Shown here: piece after piece, positions 41,148 through 49,682 of the stretch | How the letters are laid out: every line of letters starts with the position of its first letter | How positions within the stretch are numbered: position 1 is the stretch's first letter | DNA from: Trebonia sp035294225 | Lineage (GTDB): Bacteria > Actinomycetota > Actinomycetes > Streptosporangiales > Streptosporangiaceae | Direction: 5' to 3' | NCBI GenBank assembly: GCA_035294225.1 | Contig: DATGLH010000165.1 | Span: 8,816-72,815 of the forward strand | DNA: 64,000 nt | Translations under genes and position numbers: made by a program | The notes under the pieces: model-generated | Database searches by the model: none | The model's input: the letters and a program-made list of their open reading frames with translations, nothing else | Told to the model about the DNA's origin: nothing

Positions 41148-42010
41148 GCGCGGGTCCCGAGCAGTCCGGCCGGGCGCACGCCCAGCATCAGGAGCAGCAC
41201 CGCGAACGCGATCACGTACTTGTAGTCGGGCGTGATGTAGGCGGCGCTGATCTCGGTGGCCAGGCCGATGATCACCGCGCCGAGCATGGCGCCGTAGGCC
41301 TGCCCCGGGCCGCCGAGGAACACGGCCGCGAGGATCAGGATGAGGAACAGGTCGGTGGCGGTGGCGTCGAAGCTGCCCGCGTCCATCGCGAACACCACGC
41401 CGGCCAGGCCGCACAGCGCCCCGGTGACCGCCCAGGTGATGGTGATGACGCGGCCGGTCCTGATCCCGCAGTTGCGGGCCAGCGTCCTGTTGGCGGCCGT
41501 CGCCCGCATCGCCTTGCCGAGCCTGGTGTAGCGCAGCAGGACGTGCGTCCCGGCCATGACGAGCACGCTCAGCCCGATGACGGCGAGCTGCACCGCGGAC
41601 AAGACGAGCCCGCCCGCGCGCAGCGACGGGCCCGGGCTCATCGTGTAGGAGACGCTGGTCCCGCCGGCGAGCGCCTGCACGCCGAACTCGATGATGAGCG
41701 TCATGCCGAGCGAGACGATCACCATCGTGATCGGCGATGTGCCGCGGCGCTGGAACGGCGCGTACACGCCGGCGTTGAGCAGCACCGACCCGGCCGAGCA
41801 GGCCGCGGCCGCAGCGACCAGGCCGATCCAGACCGACACGCCGAGCGAGTTGATCACGTAGGCGATGAACGCGCCCGCGATCATGATGGCGCCGTATGCC
41901 AGGTTCAGCACGTCGGTCACGCCGAACTGCAACGTGAAGCCGACCGCCGCGATGGCCAGGACAGAGGCGGTGACCAGCCCGAATCCGAGCGAGGCCAGGA
42001 AGATGGTCAT
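41144..42010 (-). CDS. livH: Branched-chain-amino-acid-type ABC transporter permease (LivH-like)
   Basis: The 288-residue polytopic permease starts LASLGFGLVTASVLAIAAVGFTLQFGVTDVLNLAYG, the LivH N-terminal signature, and has AATAANRTLARNCGI, the EAA-like loop contacting the ATPases. It overlaps its neighbours by 4 nt on both sides. Together with the fused LivMG, LivF and the lipoprotein receptor it forms one importer. Confidence 0.93.
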   Translation of the reverse strand: MTIFLASLGFGLVTASVLAIAAVGFTLQFGVTDVLNLAYGAIMIAGAFIAYVINSLGVSVWIGLVAAAAACSAGSVLLNAGVYAPFQRRGTSPITMVIVSLGMTLIIEFGVQALAGGTSVSYTMSPGPSLRAGGLVLSAVQLAVIGLSVLVMAGTHVLLRYTRLGKAMRATAANRTLARNCGIRTGRVITITWAVTGALCGLAGVVFAMDAGSFDATATDLFLILILAAVFLGGPGQAYGAMLGAVIIGLATEISAAYITPDYKYVIAFAVLLLMLGVRPAGLLGTRA

Positions 42011-43347
42011 CCGGACAGTGCCCGCAGCTGCGCCGCGCTCAGGTTCCCGACCACGTTCACCTGGCCGTTGGGGCTGTAGGTGTCAACCTGGAAGATACCG
42101 GTCGAGTCGTGGAAGCTGTCGAAGTCCGTCGGGCCGCCGGGCCCCTCGTACCTGATCGCGTGGCCCGCCTTGAGGATGGCGTCGCAGGCGGCGAAGGAGT
42201 AGCACACCGTCGCGCCGGGGACGCCGTTCCCGATCTTGATGATGTCCGGCCCGTACACGCTCGGGTCGGTGCTGTGGGACATGATCATCGCGAGGGCGGC
42301 CAGGTTGATCCCGTCGTAGAGGTGCACGCCGCCCGGCGCGCTGAGATAGGTGGTGAAGTTGCCGGTGACCCCGGGGACCTTGCCCTGCTCGGCGAGCAGC
42401 GCCTTGGCGAACGCCTGGTAGGCGGGGCCGCTGGACTCGACGACCAGGTTGTCCGCGTGGAAGTTGGCCGCGAACGTGGACGCGCCCACCGCCGCGGCCG
42501 CCGACTTGAAGAACGAGGGCGAGATGGCGGCGGACGTGCCGATGACCGGGATCATCTTGCCGCCGTTGAGCTGCATGATCTCCTGGAACAAGGTCGGGTC
42601 GGCGGCCCCGAGCGCCTCGGTCATGATCGCGTCCGGGTGGGACTGGATGATGGCCTCGGCCTCGGTGCGGAACGTCGTCGCCTTGAGGTCCAGCGTCTGG
42701 TTGGTGGTGAGGACCATGCCGGCCTTCTTCAGCGCCGCGATGGCGGGCTGGATGAAGGTCTGCGAGCCGATGTCGTTGCCGAACGCCAGCGCGATCCGCT
42801 TGTAGTGCAGTTCCTGCGCGATCGCGACCATCGCGTAGGACTCCTCCAGGTCCGGCGGGACCAGGCGGTAGAAGTAGGGGTAGTGGACGCTGTCGAACTC
42901 GGACTGGCCGGTCATGCAGAACATGGCCATCTTGCGCGCGTTGATGATCGGCACCACCGAGGCCGCCTCGTCGGAGGTGCAGCCGATGACCAGCACCAGG
43001 TTAGGGGTCGAGGCGAACATCTGGTTGACCGCCGGCACGGCGTCGGCGGGGTCGCCTCTGGTGTCGACGCTCTTGCAGGTGAGCTGGTGCCCGAGCACGC
43101 CGCCCGCGCTGTTGATGGCCGCGGTCGCGCCGTAGCAGGAGGCCAGGTAGGTCGGGCCGAGCGCGGCGTCGGGACCGCTGAACGGCGCCACGTCGGCGAT
43201 GGCGAGCGCCGGTCCCGAGGCCGCGCTGCCCGTGCCGGAGCTCGTGCCGGGCGTGCCGCTGCTCGTGCTGCTGCTCGTGCTGCTGCATCCGACCAGTGCG
43301 GCCGCGACGAGGAGGACGAGCCCGGTTACTGGGGTCGTGAACTTCAT
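42007..43347 (-). CDS. Branched-chain-amino-acid-type ABC transporter substrate-binding lipoprotein (LivK-like)
   Basis: The 446-residue protein has a signal peptide ending in a lipobox (AAALVGCSS), then a Ser/Thr/Gly spacer and a type I periplasmic-binding fold: SGPDAALGPTYLASCYGATAAIN, LVIGCTSDEAASVVPI, FYRLVPPDLEESYAMVAIA. Substrates of this class include amino acids, aromatic acids and amides. The adjacent FAH-type hydrolase suggests a carboxylated catabolic substrate rather than leucine. Confidence 0.9.
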   Translation of the reverse strand: MKFTTPVTGLVLLVAAALVGCSSTSSSTSSGTPGTSSGTGSAASGPALAIADVAPFSGPDAALGPTYLASCYGATAAINSAGGVLGHQLTCKSVDTRGDPADAVPAVNQMFASTPNLVLVIGCTSDEAASVVPIINARKMAMFCMTGQSEFDSVHYPYFYRLVPPDLEESYAMVAIAQELHYKRIALAFGNDIGSQTFIQPAIAALKKAGMVLTTNQTLDLKATTFRTEAEAIIQSHPDAIMTEALGAADPTLFQEIMQLNGGKMIPVIGTSAAISPSFFKSAAAAVGASTFAANFHADNLVVESSGPAYQAFAKALLAEQGKVPGVTGNFTTYLSAPGGVHLYDGINLAALAMIMSHSTDPSVYGPDIIKIGNGVPGATVCYSFAACDAILKAGHAIRYEGPGGPTDFDSFHDSTGIFQVDTYSPNGQVNVVGNLSAAQLRALSG

Positions 43348-43398
43348 TGTCCCTCCGCGGTGCGTTATGGGAGTTGGCTGCGGAAGCAGGGCCGCGGG

Positions 43399-44304
43399 TT
43401 ACAGGCCGCTCTTCGGCGTGCCGGCCGGACGCCACCTCCAGCCGGCGTGGTCGCCGTCCTCGGCGACCACGCGGTTGCGGATCGTGCCGACGCTCTCGAT
43501 GGTGACCTCGATGACGTCGCCTGGCTGCAGCCATACCGGGGGCTGCCGGGCGAAGCCCACGCCGCCCGGCGTGCCGGTGGCTATCACGTCTCCGGGGGCC
43601 AGGCGGGTGAAGGAGGAGAAGAACTCGACCGCGCTGGGCACGTCCACGATCATCTGCGAGGTCCGGGCGGACTGCATGACCTGGCCGTTGAGCACGGTGG
43701 TCAGCGCCACGTCGGCCACGTCGGCCTCGTCGGGGGTGACGACCTCCGGGCCGATCGGCATGCTGCCCTCGAAGTTCTTGCCCGCGGTCCACTGCGATCC
43801 CGCGCGCTGCCAGTCCCGCGCTGAGGCATCGTTCAGCACCACGAACCCCGCGATGGCGTCAAGGGCCTTGCCTGCCGGTATGTACCGGCCGCCCGTTCCG
43901 ATGACGATCCCGAGCTCGCCCTCGTAGTCGAACCGGCCGGTGAGCGCGGGCTTGACGAGGTCCGCGTACGGGGCCAGCACGCTGTCGCGGCCGCGGACGA
44001 AGGCGTCGGGCCAGGCCGGCACCTCCCGTCCGCCTTCGAGCGCGTGCTCGCGGTAGTTCAGGCCGAGGCAGAGAATCCGCTCCGGAGCGGGGACGGCGGG
44101 GCCCAGGTCCGCCGGGCCGTACTCCCGGCCGTCGCGGTCCGCGAGGGACCGGACCGCGTCCATGGCCGCCGGTCCGGCCCTCAGCAGCGCCGCGAGCGAG
44201 GCGAGGCCGGGATCGCCCGTCTCCTCGCCGACATCCACGTACCCGGAGCGTCCCCGCACGTGCAGCCGCAGCCCGGCCGGGGTGGCTATGGTGGCGAGCC
44301 TCAC
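43399..44304 (-). CDS. Fumarylacetoacetate hydrolase (FAH)-family enzyme
   Basis: GTG 44304 is chosen: GGAGG lies 7 nt upstream (44312-44316). The 301-residue enzyme has ILCLGLNYREHALE, FDYEGELGIVIG (metal-binding Glu), VLNDASARDWQ, GKNFEGSMPIGP and a DVIATGTPGGVGF motif, all typical of the FAH/acylpyruvase/HpcE superfamily. It heads an operon with the Liv-type importer, so it probably degrades the imported compound or a product of it. The frame upstream of 44304 runs into the operator region and is not coding. Confidence 0.9.
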   Translation of the reverse strand: MRLATIATPAGLRLHVRGRSGYVDVGEETGDPGLASLAALLRAGPAAMDAVRSLADRDGREYGPADLGPAVPAPERILCLGLNYREHALEGGREVPAWPDAFVRGRDSVLAPYADLVKPALTGRFDYEGELGIVIGTGGRYIPAGKALDAIAGFVVLNDASARDWQRAGSQWTAGKNFEGSMPIGPEVVTPDEADVADVALTTVLNGQVMQSARTSQMIVDVPSAVEFFSSFTRLAPGDVIATGTPGGVGFARQPPVWLQPGDVIEVTIESVGTIRNRVVAEDGDHAGWRWRPAGTPKSGL

Positions 44305-44341
44305 CTGGCGGCCTCCTAAGTCCGTTAGCCTCAGTCCCTCG

Positions 44342-44463
44342 ATTGGTTGCATCTGGTAGATTGGTTGAGCGTAGGTCGGCGTTGCAGCAAGGTCAATACG
44401 CTGAATGGTTAGGATCTGCATCATCATGGTCACAAGTTAACAGCGATTGGTAGAATTGGTTAC
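44342..44463. promoter_or_regulatory. Operator region with 9-bp direct repeats (iterons), consensus near ATTGGTTGA
   Basis: Between the FAH operon and the GntR gene lie ATTGGTTGC, ATCTGGTAG and ATTGGTTGA head to tail at 44342-44368, AATGGTTAG at 44404-44412, and ATTGGTAGA plus ATTGGTTAC at 44446-44463, the last touching the GntR ATG. All are in the same orientation with exact 9-bp spacing inside clusters. They probably bind the neighbouring regulator; direct repeats are unusual for a dimeric GntR protein. Confidence 0.6.
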
Positions 44464-45246
44464 ATGGACGGGACCGCGCGGGCCGCGCCTGCCGCACGGG
44501 GGCGGCGGCTCGCGGAGCTGATCGTGGCCGAGTCGCAGCGGGCCGGCCTTGGCCCGGGCTCGCGGCTGCCCACCGAGCGGCAGCTCGCGGCCGACCTCGG
44601 CGTCACGCGCAGCGGCGTCCGGCAGGCGCTCGCCGCGCTGGAGGCCGATGGGCTGATCTCCCGGGAGGTCGGCCGCGGCACGTTCTTCAGCGAGGCCTCG
44701 GCCCCGCTGTTCGGCGGGGACATCGCCGGCGACACGGCGGCCGCGGCGCTGCGCCAGCGGGGCGACGACGGCCCCGCCGCCCCGGCCTGGCGGGGCCGCC
44801 CGCCGGCAGCGTCGACGGACTTCGCCCCGGCCGACGTGATGACGGTCCGCCGCCTGATCGAGCCGCAGGCCATGCCCCTCGTGGTGGTGTGGGCGACGGC
44901 GCGCGACTTCGAGGAGATGGAGCGCTGCGTCGCCGGCGGCGACCGCGCGGCCAGCTACGAGGAGTTCGAGACCTGGGACCTCGCCCTGCACCGGTGCATC
45001 ATGGCCGCGGCCCATAGCCCGCTGCTCGCCGCGCTGTACAGCGTCGTCGAGTCGGCGCGGCACGGCCAGGTCTGGGGCGACCTGAAGCGCCGCAGCACCT
45101 CCCGCCAGCGGCGGGAGGCCTACCAGAAGGATCACCGGGCCATCGTCGCCGCGCTCCGGGCGCGGGACGCCGCCGCCGCGGTCGAGGCGATGCGCCTCCA
45201 CCTGACGCGCGTAGCCGAGCACCTCCTCGGCGAACCAGCCGTCTAG
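44464..45246 (+). CDS. GntR-family regulator, FadR/FCD subfamily
   Basis: The 260-residue protein has an N-terminal winged HTH with GSRLPTERQLAADLGVTRSGVRQALAALEADGLISREVGRGTF, and an all-helical FCD domain with LIEPQAMPLVV, WDLALHRCIMAAAHSPLLAALY and HRAIVAALRARDAAAAVEAMRLHL, whose Asp/His residues bind a metal and carboxylate ligand. No Shine-Dalgarno precedes the ATG, since iterons occupy the site; a leaderless transcript is possible. Divergent from the FAH/Liv operon, which it likely represses until a carboxylic acid inducer binds. Confidence 0.92.
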   Translation: MDGTARAAPAARGRRLAELIVAESQRAGLGPGSRLPTERQLAADLGVTRSGVRQALAALEADGLISREVGRGTFFSEASAPLFGGDIAGDTAAAALRQRGDDGPAAPAWRGRPPAASTDFAPADVMTVRRLIEPQAMPLVVVWATARDFEEMERCVAGGDRAASYEEFETWDLALHRCIMAAAHSPLLAALYSVVESARHGQVWGDLKRRSTSRQRREAYQKDHRAIVAALRARDAAAAVEAMRLHLTRVAEHLLGEPAV

Positions 45247-45306
45247 TGCAAGACTGGACCCGGGAGGCCGGCCAGGCCGGCCCGAGTCCACATGCGGAGG
45301 CGGTGA

Positions 45307-46374
45307 ATGGCGCGGCGAGTGAACAGCGAGCTGCTGCTTGTCGGGAGCCTGCCGGCGAGCTCGACCGACGCGGCGCTGCGGTCGGCGGCCGAGCTCTTCG
45401 GTGACCTGGTGTTCGCCCTGCCCGACGGGGAGACCGGGCCGCGGGCGGGCTGGGTCAGCTACGAGCGGGAACGGCTGGTCCGGCCGAACGACGGCGTGCT
45501 GACCGTCGCCGAGACCGAATCTCCCACCGGGCTTCCCCGGCACGCGTACGAGACCCCGGTGTTCGCCGTCAGGCCCGGGGTCACCGAGCTGCACTGGGAG
45601 TCCTGGCCGCGGATCGACGACGCGATCGGGTCCTACGCCGTCTTCCGCAAGCTCCGGGAGGACGGGGTGATCCCGGCCGGGCTGCGGTTCCAGGTGGGGC
45701 TGCCGTTCCCGTCCAGCGCGATGAACGCCTTCAAGGCCGACTTCGCCGCCGACTACCCGGTCGCCGAGCGGGCGTTCGAAGACCTCGTGGCGCGCGAGAT
45801 CCGGCGGCTGACCGCGGCGATCCCGCCGTCCGACCTGGCCATCCAGTGGGACATGGCGTACGAGGTGCAAGACCTCGAGGGCGTGCTCGCGTGGACCTGC
45901 GAGGGCGCGTGGGAACGGTTCGCCGGGCCGGTGACCCGGCTGACGCCGCTCGTCCCGCCGGAGGTCCTCGTCGGCTATCACCTGTGCTACGGGACGTTCC
46001 CCGAGTGGCCGATGTACGAGGCCCGCGACATGGGGCTGCTGGTCCGCATGGCCAACTTCGCGGTGGCGAACTCCGGGCGCCCCGTGGACTGGCTGCACCT
46101 GGCCGGCCCGCGGTACCTGCGCAGCGAGGACCGCAGCTTCTTCCGGCCGCTGGTCGACCTCGAGCCCGGCGACGCGCGGGTGTTCCTCGGCATCGTGCTG
46201 CCGGTCGACGGGGCCGCGGGGCTGCGCCGCCGGGTGACGACCGCCTCGCGGTACATCTCCGACTTCGGCGTGGCCATGTACTGCGGGTTCGGGCGCCAGC
46301 CCGGCCAGGACGGCGCCGAGACCATGCGCGAGCACGCCCGCGTCGTCCGCGAGGTCCGGCGGCCCGGCGGGTGA
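45307..46374 (+). CDS. UROD/MetE-like TIM-barrel protein
   Basis: The 355-residue protein has LLVGSLPASSTDAALRSAAELFGDLVFALPDGETGPR at the start, and AIQWDMAYEVQDLEG, VGYHLCYGTFPEWPMYEARDM and ISDFGVAMYCGFGR later. The pattern matches small uncharacterised proteins of the uroporphyrinogen decarboxylase/cobalamin-independent methionine synthase superfamily. ATG 45307 has GGAGGCGGTGA just upstream. It follows the GntR gene in the same direction, so it may act in the same catabolic pathway. Substrate unknown. Confidence 0.7.
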   Translation: MARRVNSELLLVGSLPASSTDAALRSAAELFGDLVFALPDGETGPRAGWVSYERERLVRPNDGVLTVAETESPTGLPRHAYETPVFAVRPGVTELHWESWPRIDDAIGSYAVFRKLREDGVIPAGLRFQVGLPFPSSAMNAFKADFAADYPVAERAFEDLVAREIRRLTAAIPPSDLAIQWDMAYEVQDLEGVLAWTCEGAWERFAGPVTRLTPLVPPEVLVGYHLCYGTFPEWPMYEARDMGLLVRMANFAVANSGRPVDWLHLAGPRYLRSEDRSFFRPLVDLEPGDARVFLGIVLPVDGAAGLRRRVTTASRYISDFGVAMYCGFGRQPGQDGAETMREHARVVREVRRPGG

Positions 46375-46607
46375 GACACCCCGCCCGCGGGCCAGATGAC
46401 CCGCCCGGGCCGGGGCGGCCGCGCCAGAGACGCCGCGGTCACGTTCGGGATAATGGGGGGCGGACGGAAAGCCGTTGTGGGCAGCGAGCCGCGCGGGCAC
46501 AATGGACCCGCTTTATCCCGGCGGACGCAGAGTGGCTTGAGGCTCTGCGGCCAGCCCCGGCGCCGCGCCTGTCCCGGCGCGTGCCCGCGGCCTCCCGGAG
46601 CTGCCAC

Positions 46608-46943
46608 GTGTCTGTCGTACTGAGCGACCCGTCTTTCACCTTCCCGAACGGACGCCCCGTCCTCTCCAAGCTCAGCGCTGCCTTCGGTCCCGGGCGCACC
46701 GGCCTGACCGGGGTGAACGGCTCGGGGAAGTCAACCCTGCTCCGGCTGATCGCCGGCGACCAGCGCCTGGCCGCCTGGTCCGCGGCCGCGGGCGGGCACG
46801 GACCAGGCGCCGCTCGCGGCCGCGCGGCGCCGGATCGGCATCCTCGGCCCCGGCCGGGACGGCTACCACGGCACCCACGCCCCGTCGGCCCCGGTAACGC
46901 CGGAACCGCAGGGCACCTGACACAGCCCCCTGTAACCGGCTGA
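46608..46943 (+). pseudogene. Remnant of an ABC-F-type ATPase gene
   Basis: GTG 46608 with GGAG upstream begins SVVLSDPSFTFPNGRPVLSKLSAAFGPGRTGLTGVNGSGKSTLLRLIAGD, the N-terminal P-loop region of an ABC-F protein, then the reading frame degenerates into Arg/Pro/Gly-rich sequence; later ABC-like coding traces lie in another frame (around 46800-46880). No signature motif or Walker B exists. A truncated, frameshifted relic. Confidence 0.7.
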
Positions 46944-46953
46944 ATGCCACACT

Positions 46954-47021
46954 CATCCGCCTGAGCCGTCCATCCGCCTGAGCCGTCCATCCGCCTGAGC
47001 CCTTCATCCGCCTGAGCCCTG
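46954..47021 (+). repeat. Four tandem copies of a 17-bp unit
   Basis: CATCCGCCTGAGCCGTC at 46954-46970 and 46971-46987, then two copies with a changed 3' end at 46988-47004 and 47005-47021. The array lies between the ABC-F remnant and the methyltransferase gene, whose promoter must be between the array and 47068. Confidence 0.92.
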
Positions 47022-47067
47022 AGGTCTTCAGCCCTGCCGTGCCTAAAGTCATCTATCATGCTCGCAT

Positions 47068-47874
47068 ATGGTCGACTACATCCGATATCATTCAGCTATG
47101 GCCGATTCGATGCGACACCCGAACGTGGCGCGTATCTATGACTACTTGCTGGGCGGCAAGGACAACTTCCAGGTCGACCGGGAGGCGGCGGCCCGGCTTC
47201 AGGAAGTGCTTCCGGACAGCGTCAGGGCCGCCCGGGAGAACCGGCGCTTCCTTGAGCGGGTGGTCCGCTACCTGGTGTGGCAGGCGGGCATCCGGCAGAT
47301 CATCGATATCGGCACCGGCTTGCCGACACGCGGCAACGTCCATGAGGTGGCGCAGCGGATAGCCCCCGAAACGCGGGTGGTGTACGTCGACAACGACCCC
47401 GTGGTCGTCCGCCACGGCATGGCGCTGCTGGTCACCGGCGAGGACACCGCCATGGTGGAGGCCGACCTGCGCGCGCCGCGGGCGATCATGACCCACCCGG
47501 ACACGCGGCGGCTGATCGACTTCGGCGCCCCGGTCGCGGTGCTGATGCTGGCCAGCCTGCATTTCGTGACCGACGCCGACGACCCGCGGGCGATCGTGCG
47601 GCTGTGGCGCGAGACGATGGCGCCGGGCAGCTACCTGGCCATCAGCCACATCACGGCCGATGAGGTCGACCCGGCCAGCGCCAAGGCGGCGCAGGAGGTG
47701 TACGCCGACGCGTCGGCCCCCGCCGTGCCGCGCACGCTGGCCGAGGTGGAGGCGTTCTTCGACGGCTTCGACCTGGTGCCGCCCGGCGTGGTGAACATCA
47801 GCTCCTGGCCCGCCCCGGTACCGGGGCGGCCCAGGCACCGCGCGCTGCTGTACGGAGGGGTCGGGCGGCGATGA
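47068..47874 (+). CDS. SAM-dependent methyltransferase of the DUF574/Methyltransf_19 family
   Basis: The protein has HPNVARIYDYLLGGKDNFQVDREAA, the family hallmark, then QIIDIGTGLPTRGNVHEVAQ (SAM motif I), VVYVDNDPVV and LMLASLHFV. This family is abundant in actinomycetes and often linked to secondary metabolism; targets are unknown. ATG 47068 is used; ATG 47098, just before the conserved part, is a serious alternative. The stop overlaps a 32-codon ORF (ATGA). Confidence 0.92.
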   Translation: MVDYIRYHSAMADSMRHPNVARIYDYLLGGKDNFQVDREAAARLQEVLPDSVRAARENRRFLERVVRYLVWQAGIRQIIDIGTGLPTRGNVHEVAQRIAPETRVVYVDNDPVVVRHGMALLVTGEDTAMVEADLRAPRAIMTHPDTRRLIDFGAPVAVLMLASLHFVTDADDPRAIVRLWRETMAPGSYLAISHITADEVDPASAKAAQEVYADASAPAVPRTLAEVEAFFDGFDLVPPGVVNISSWPAPVPGRPRHRALLYGGVGRR

Positions 47875-47969
47875 CGAGGCCGCGTGTCCGGTACGCGCTT
47901 CGCCGGTGGCGCGTGCGCCTGTGCCTGTACCGCCGGCTGTACGACCGCATGCCGTACCCGCGGCCGTGA
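47871..47969 (+). CDS. Arg-rich micro-ORF overlapping the methyltransferase stop
   Basis: ATG 47871 overlaps the upstream TGA (ATGA), as in the coupled genes of this genome. The 32-residue product is extremely basic: MTRPRVRYALRRWRVRLC, then LYRRLYDRMPYPRP. It is followed at once by a large terminator-like inverted repeat, so it lies on the same transcript. It may be a real small protein or chance; no homologue is recognised. Confidence 0.35.
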   Translation: MTRPRVRYALRRWRVRLCLYRRLYDRMPYPRP

Positions 47970-47980
47970 GGCACCCGACT

Positions 47981-48038
47981 CCCGCGTGGCCGGTTCCCGC
48001 GTTCCTGCCACCCGCGCGCAGCGAACCGGCCACGCGGG
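47981..48038 (+). terminator. Long inverted repeat between convergent genes
   Basis: CCCGCGTGGCCGGTTC (47981-47996) is perfectly complementary to GAACCGGCCACGCGGG (48023-48038), with a 26-nt loop. It lies after the methyltransferase/micro-ORF and before the 3' end of the convergent MFS gene, as expected of a GC-rich terminator working in both directions. Confidence 0.6.
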
Positions 48039-48191
48039 GCCTTGATCCGCTCGACGCCCGCCATGGGCGTTAAGAGTTCTCATGCCGACGGGCTCGATGT
48101 CCGGCTTCCGGCGGGCGCCATCTGGCGCACCGCGCCCCGCCGCGGCGGGGCCGTAGGGCACGGATGGCGGCCGGGCCCCGGTCCCGGCTTC

Positions 48192-49673
48192 CTAGAGGTT
48201 TTCTTCCGAACGTACGCGTGGTTCCAGCCCGGCAGCCACGGCCGCCGGCGGGGTGATTTCCGTCGCCCCGCGGGGGGCGCGGCGGCGCCGGGCCAGCGGC
48301 AGCGACGCCAGCCCGGCGGCGAACGCGGTGGCCGCGGTCACCAGGGTCGCCCGCTGGAACGCCGTCACCGCCTGCGCGCCGGCCGGATGGCCGAGCACCG
48401 TGACCAGGATCGCGACGCCGAGGACGACGCCGACCTGACGGGCCATCGTGACGATCCCCGACCCGGTCGCGAAACGGTCCGGCGGGACCGCCGATACCGC
48501 CGCGCTCACCAGGGTAGGCAGCGTAAGCCCGACGCCCGTCCCTGTCATCAGCATGCCGGGCAGCATGTGGGCGGCGTAATCGGGGCGCGGCGACAGTTCC
48601 TGGTGCCAGAACACGCATCCGGCGGCGTAGACCGCGCACCCGGCGGCGGCCACCGGCCCAGCGCCGACGCGGCGGGCGAGCGGCCCCGCGCCGACCGCGA
48701 GGAATGGCACGAGCAGCGGCCCCGGGGCGACGGCGAGACCGGTGCGCAGCGCCGACCAGCCCCACACATCCTGGCACCACAGCGTCACCAGCAGCAGCAT
48801 CGCGCCGAACGCCGTGCCGAACACCACGTTCGCCCCGGTCGCGGTGCTGAACGCCGGGAGCCGGAGGAGGCGCGGCTCGATGACCGGCGCGGGGTGGCGG
48901 GCGGAACGGCGGGCGAACAGGCCCAGCAGGAGCGCGGCCGCGGCGATGGAGCCGAGGACCCGCGGCGAGGCCCAGCCCCAGTCGTCTGCCTTGACCAGCG
49001 CGAGGGCCACCGCGCCGACCGCGACGGTGAAGATCACGGCGCCCGCGGTGTCCGGCCGGCCGGCATCCGCGCGCGCACGCCTCTTGCTGTTATCGTCCTG
49101 GGGGGCGGGCCGCAGCACCCGGAGGCTCGCGGCCAGGGCGGCGGCGGCGACCGGGACGTTGACCAGGAAGACCCAGCGCCAGTTCGCGGCGGCCAGCGCG
49201 CCGCCCAGCACCGGGCCGAGCGCCGCCGCCGCTCCCCCGACCGAGGTCCAGGCGCGGATCGCGCCGGTGCGCCTGCCCGGCGGTGCCGCCGCGAGCAGCA
49301 GGCCGAGCGAGGCCGGCATGAGCAGCGCCCCGCCGATCGCCTGCACGATCCGCGCCGCGACGAGCACCCACACGCCCGTCGCGGCGGCGCAGGCCGCCGA
49401 GGCGAGCGCGAACAGCGCGACGCCGGACAAGAACGCGGCGCGGCGCCCGATCCGGTCGGCGGCCCGGCCCGCCGGGACGAGCATCGCCGCGAACACGATC
49501 GCGTAGGCGTTCAGCACCCAGGACAGCGAGGCCAGGTCCGCGCCGCCGAACGCCCGCCCGATCGACGGCAGCGCCACGTTCACGATGAACAGGTCGAGGT
49601 TCACCATCGCGATGCCCGCGGTGACGACCGCGAACACCGCCGCAAAGCGTGCCGGCCGGCCGGCCTCAGCCAT
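48192..49673 (-). CDS. MFS drug-efflux transporter, DHA2 (14-TM) type
   Basis: The 493-residue polytopic protein has the DHA2 signs: NLDLFIVNVALPSIGRAFG in TM1, WVLNAYAIVFAAMLVPAGRAADRIGRR (motif A) and ARIVQAIGGALLMPASLGLL. GAGGAGGGCG precedes the ATG. A short hydrophilic loop with DDNSKRR (about residues 196-202) breaks the GC-rich pattern. It is divergent from an HxlR regulator, a common drug-responsive pair. It likely exports a small toxic compound by proton antiport. Confidence 0.92.
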   Translation of the reverse strand: MAEAGRPARFAAVFAVVTAGIAMVNLDLFIVNVALPSIGRAFGGADLASLSWVLNAYAIVFAAMLVPAGRAADRIGRRAAFLSGVALFALASAACAAATGVWVLVAARIVQAIGGALLMPASLGLLLAAAPPGRRTGAIRAWTSVGGAAAALGPVLGGALAAANWRWVFLVNVPVAAAALAASLRVLRPAPQDDNSKRRARADAGRPDTAGAVIFTVAVGAVALALVKADDWGWASPRVLGSIAAAALLLGLFARRSARHPAPVIEPRLLRLPAFSTATGANVVFGTAFGAMLLLVTLWCQDVWGWSALRTGLAVAPGPLLVPFLAVGAGPLARRVGAGPVAAAGCAVYAAGCVFWHQELSPRPDYAAHMLPGMLMTGTGVGLTLPTLVSAAVSAVPPDRFATGSGIVTMARQVGVVLGVAILVTVLGHPAGAQAVTAFQRATLVTAATAFAAGLASLPLARRRRAPRGATEITPPAAVAAGLEPRVRSEENL

Positions 49674-49682
49674 GCGCCCTCC

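Noticed and set aside
44437..46500. 687-codon minus-strand frame
   Set aside because: Opposite strand of the GntR and UROD/MetE-like genes; Arg/Gly/Pro/His-rich with no domains.
46954..47021. CRISPR-like array
   Set aside because: The 17-bp units are directly adjacent without unique spacers, and no cas gene is present.
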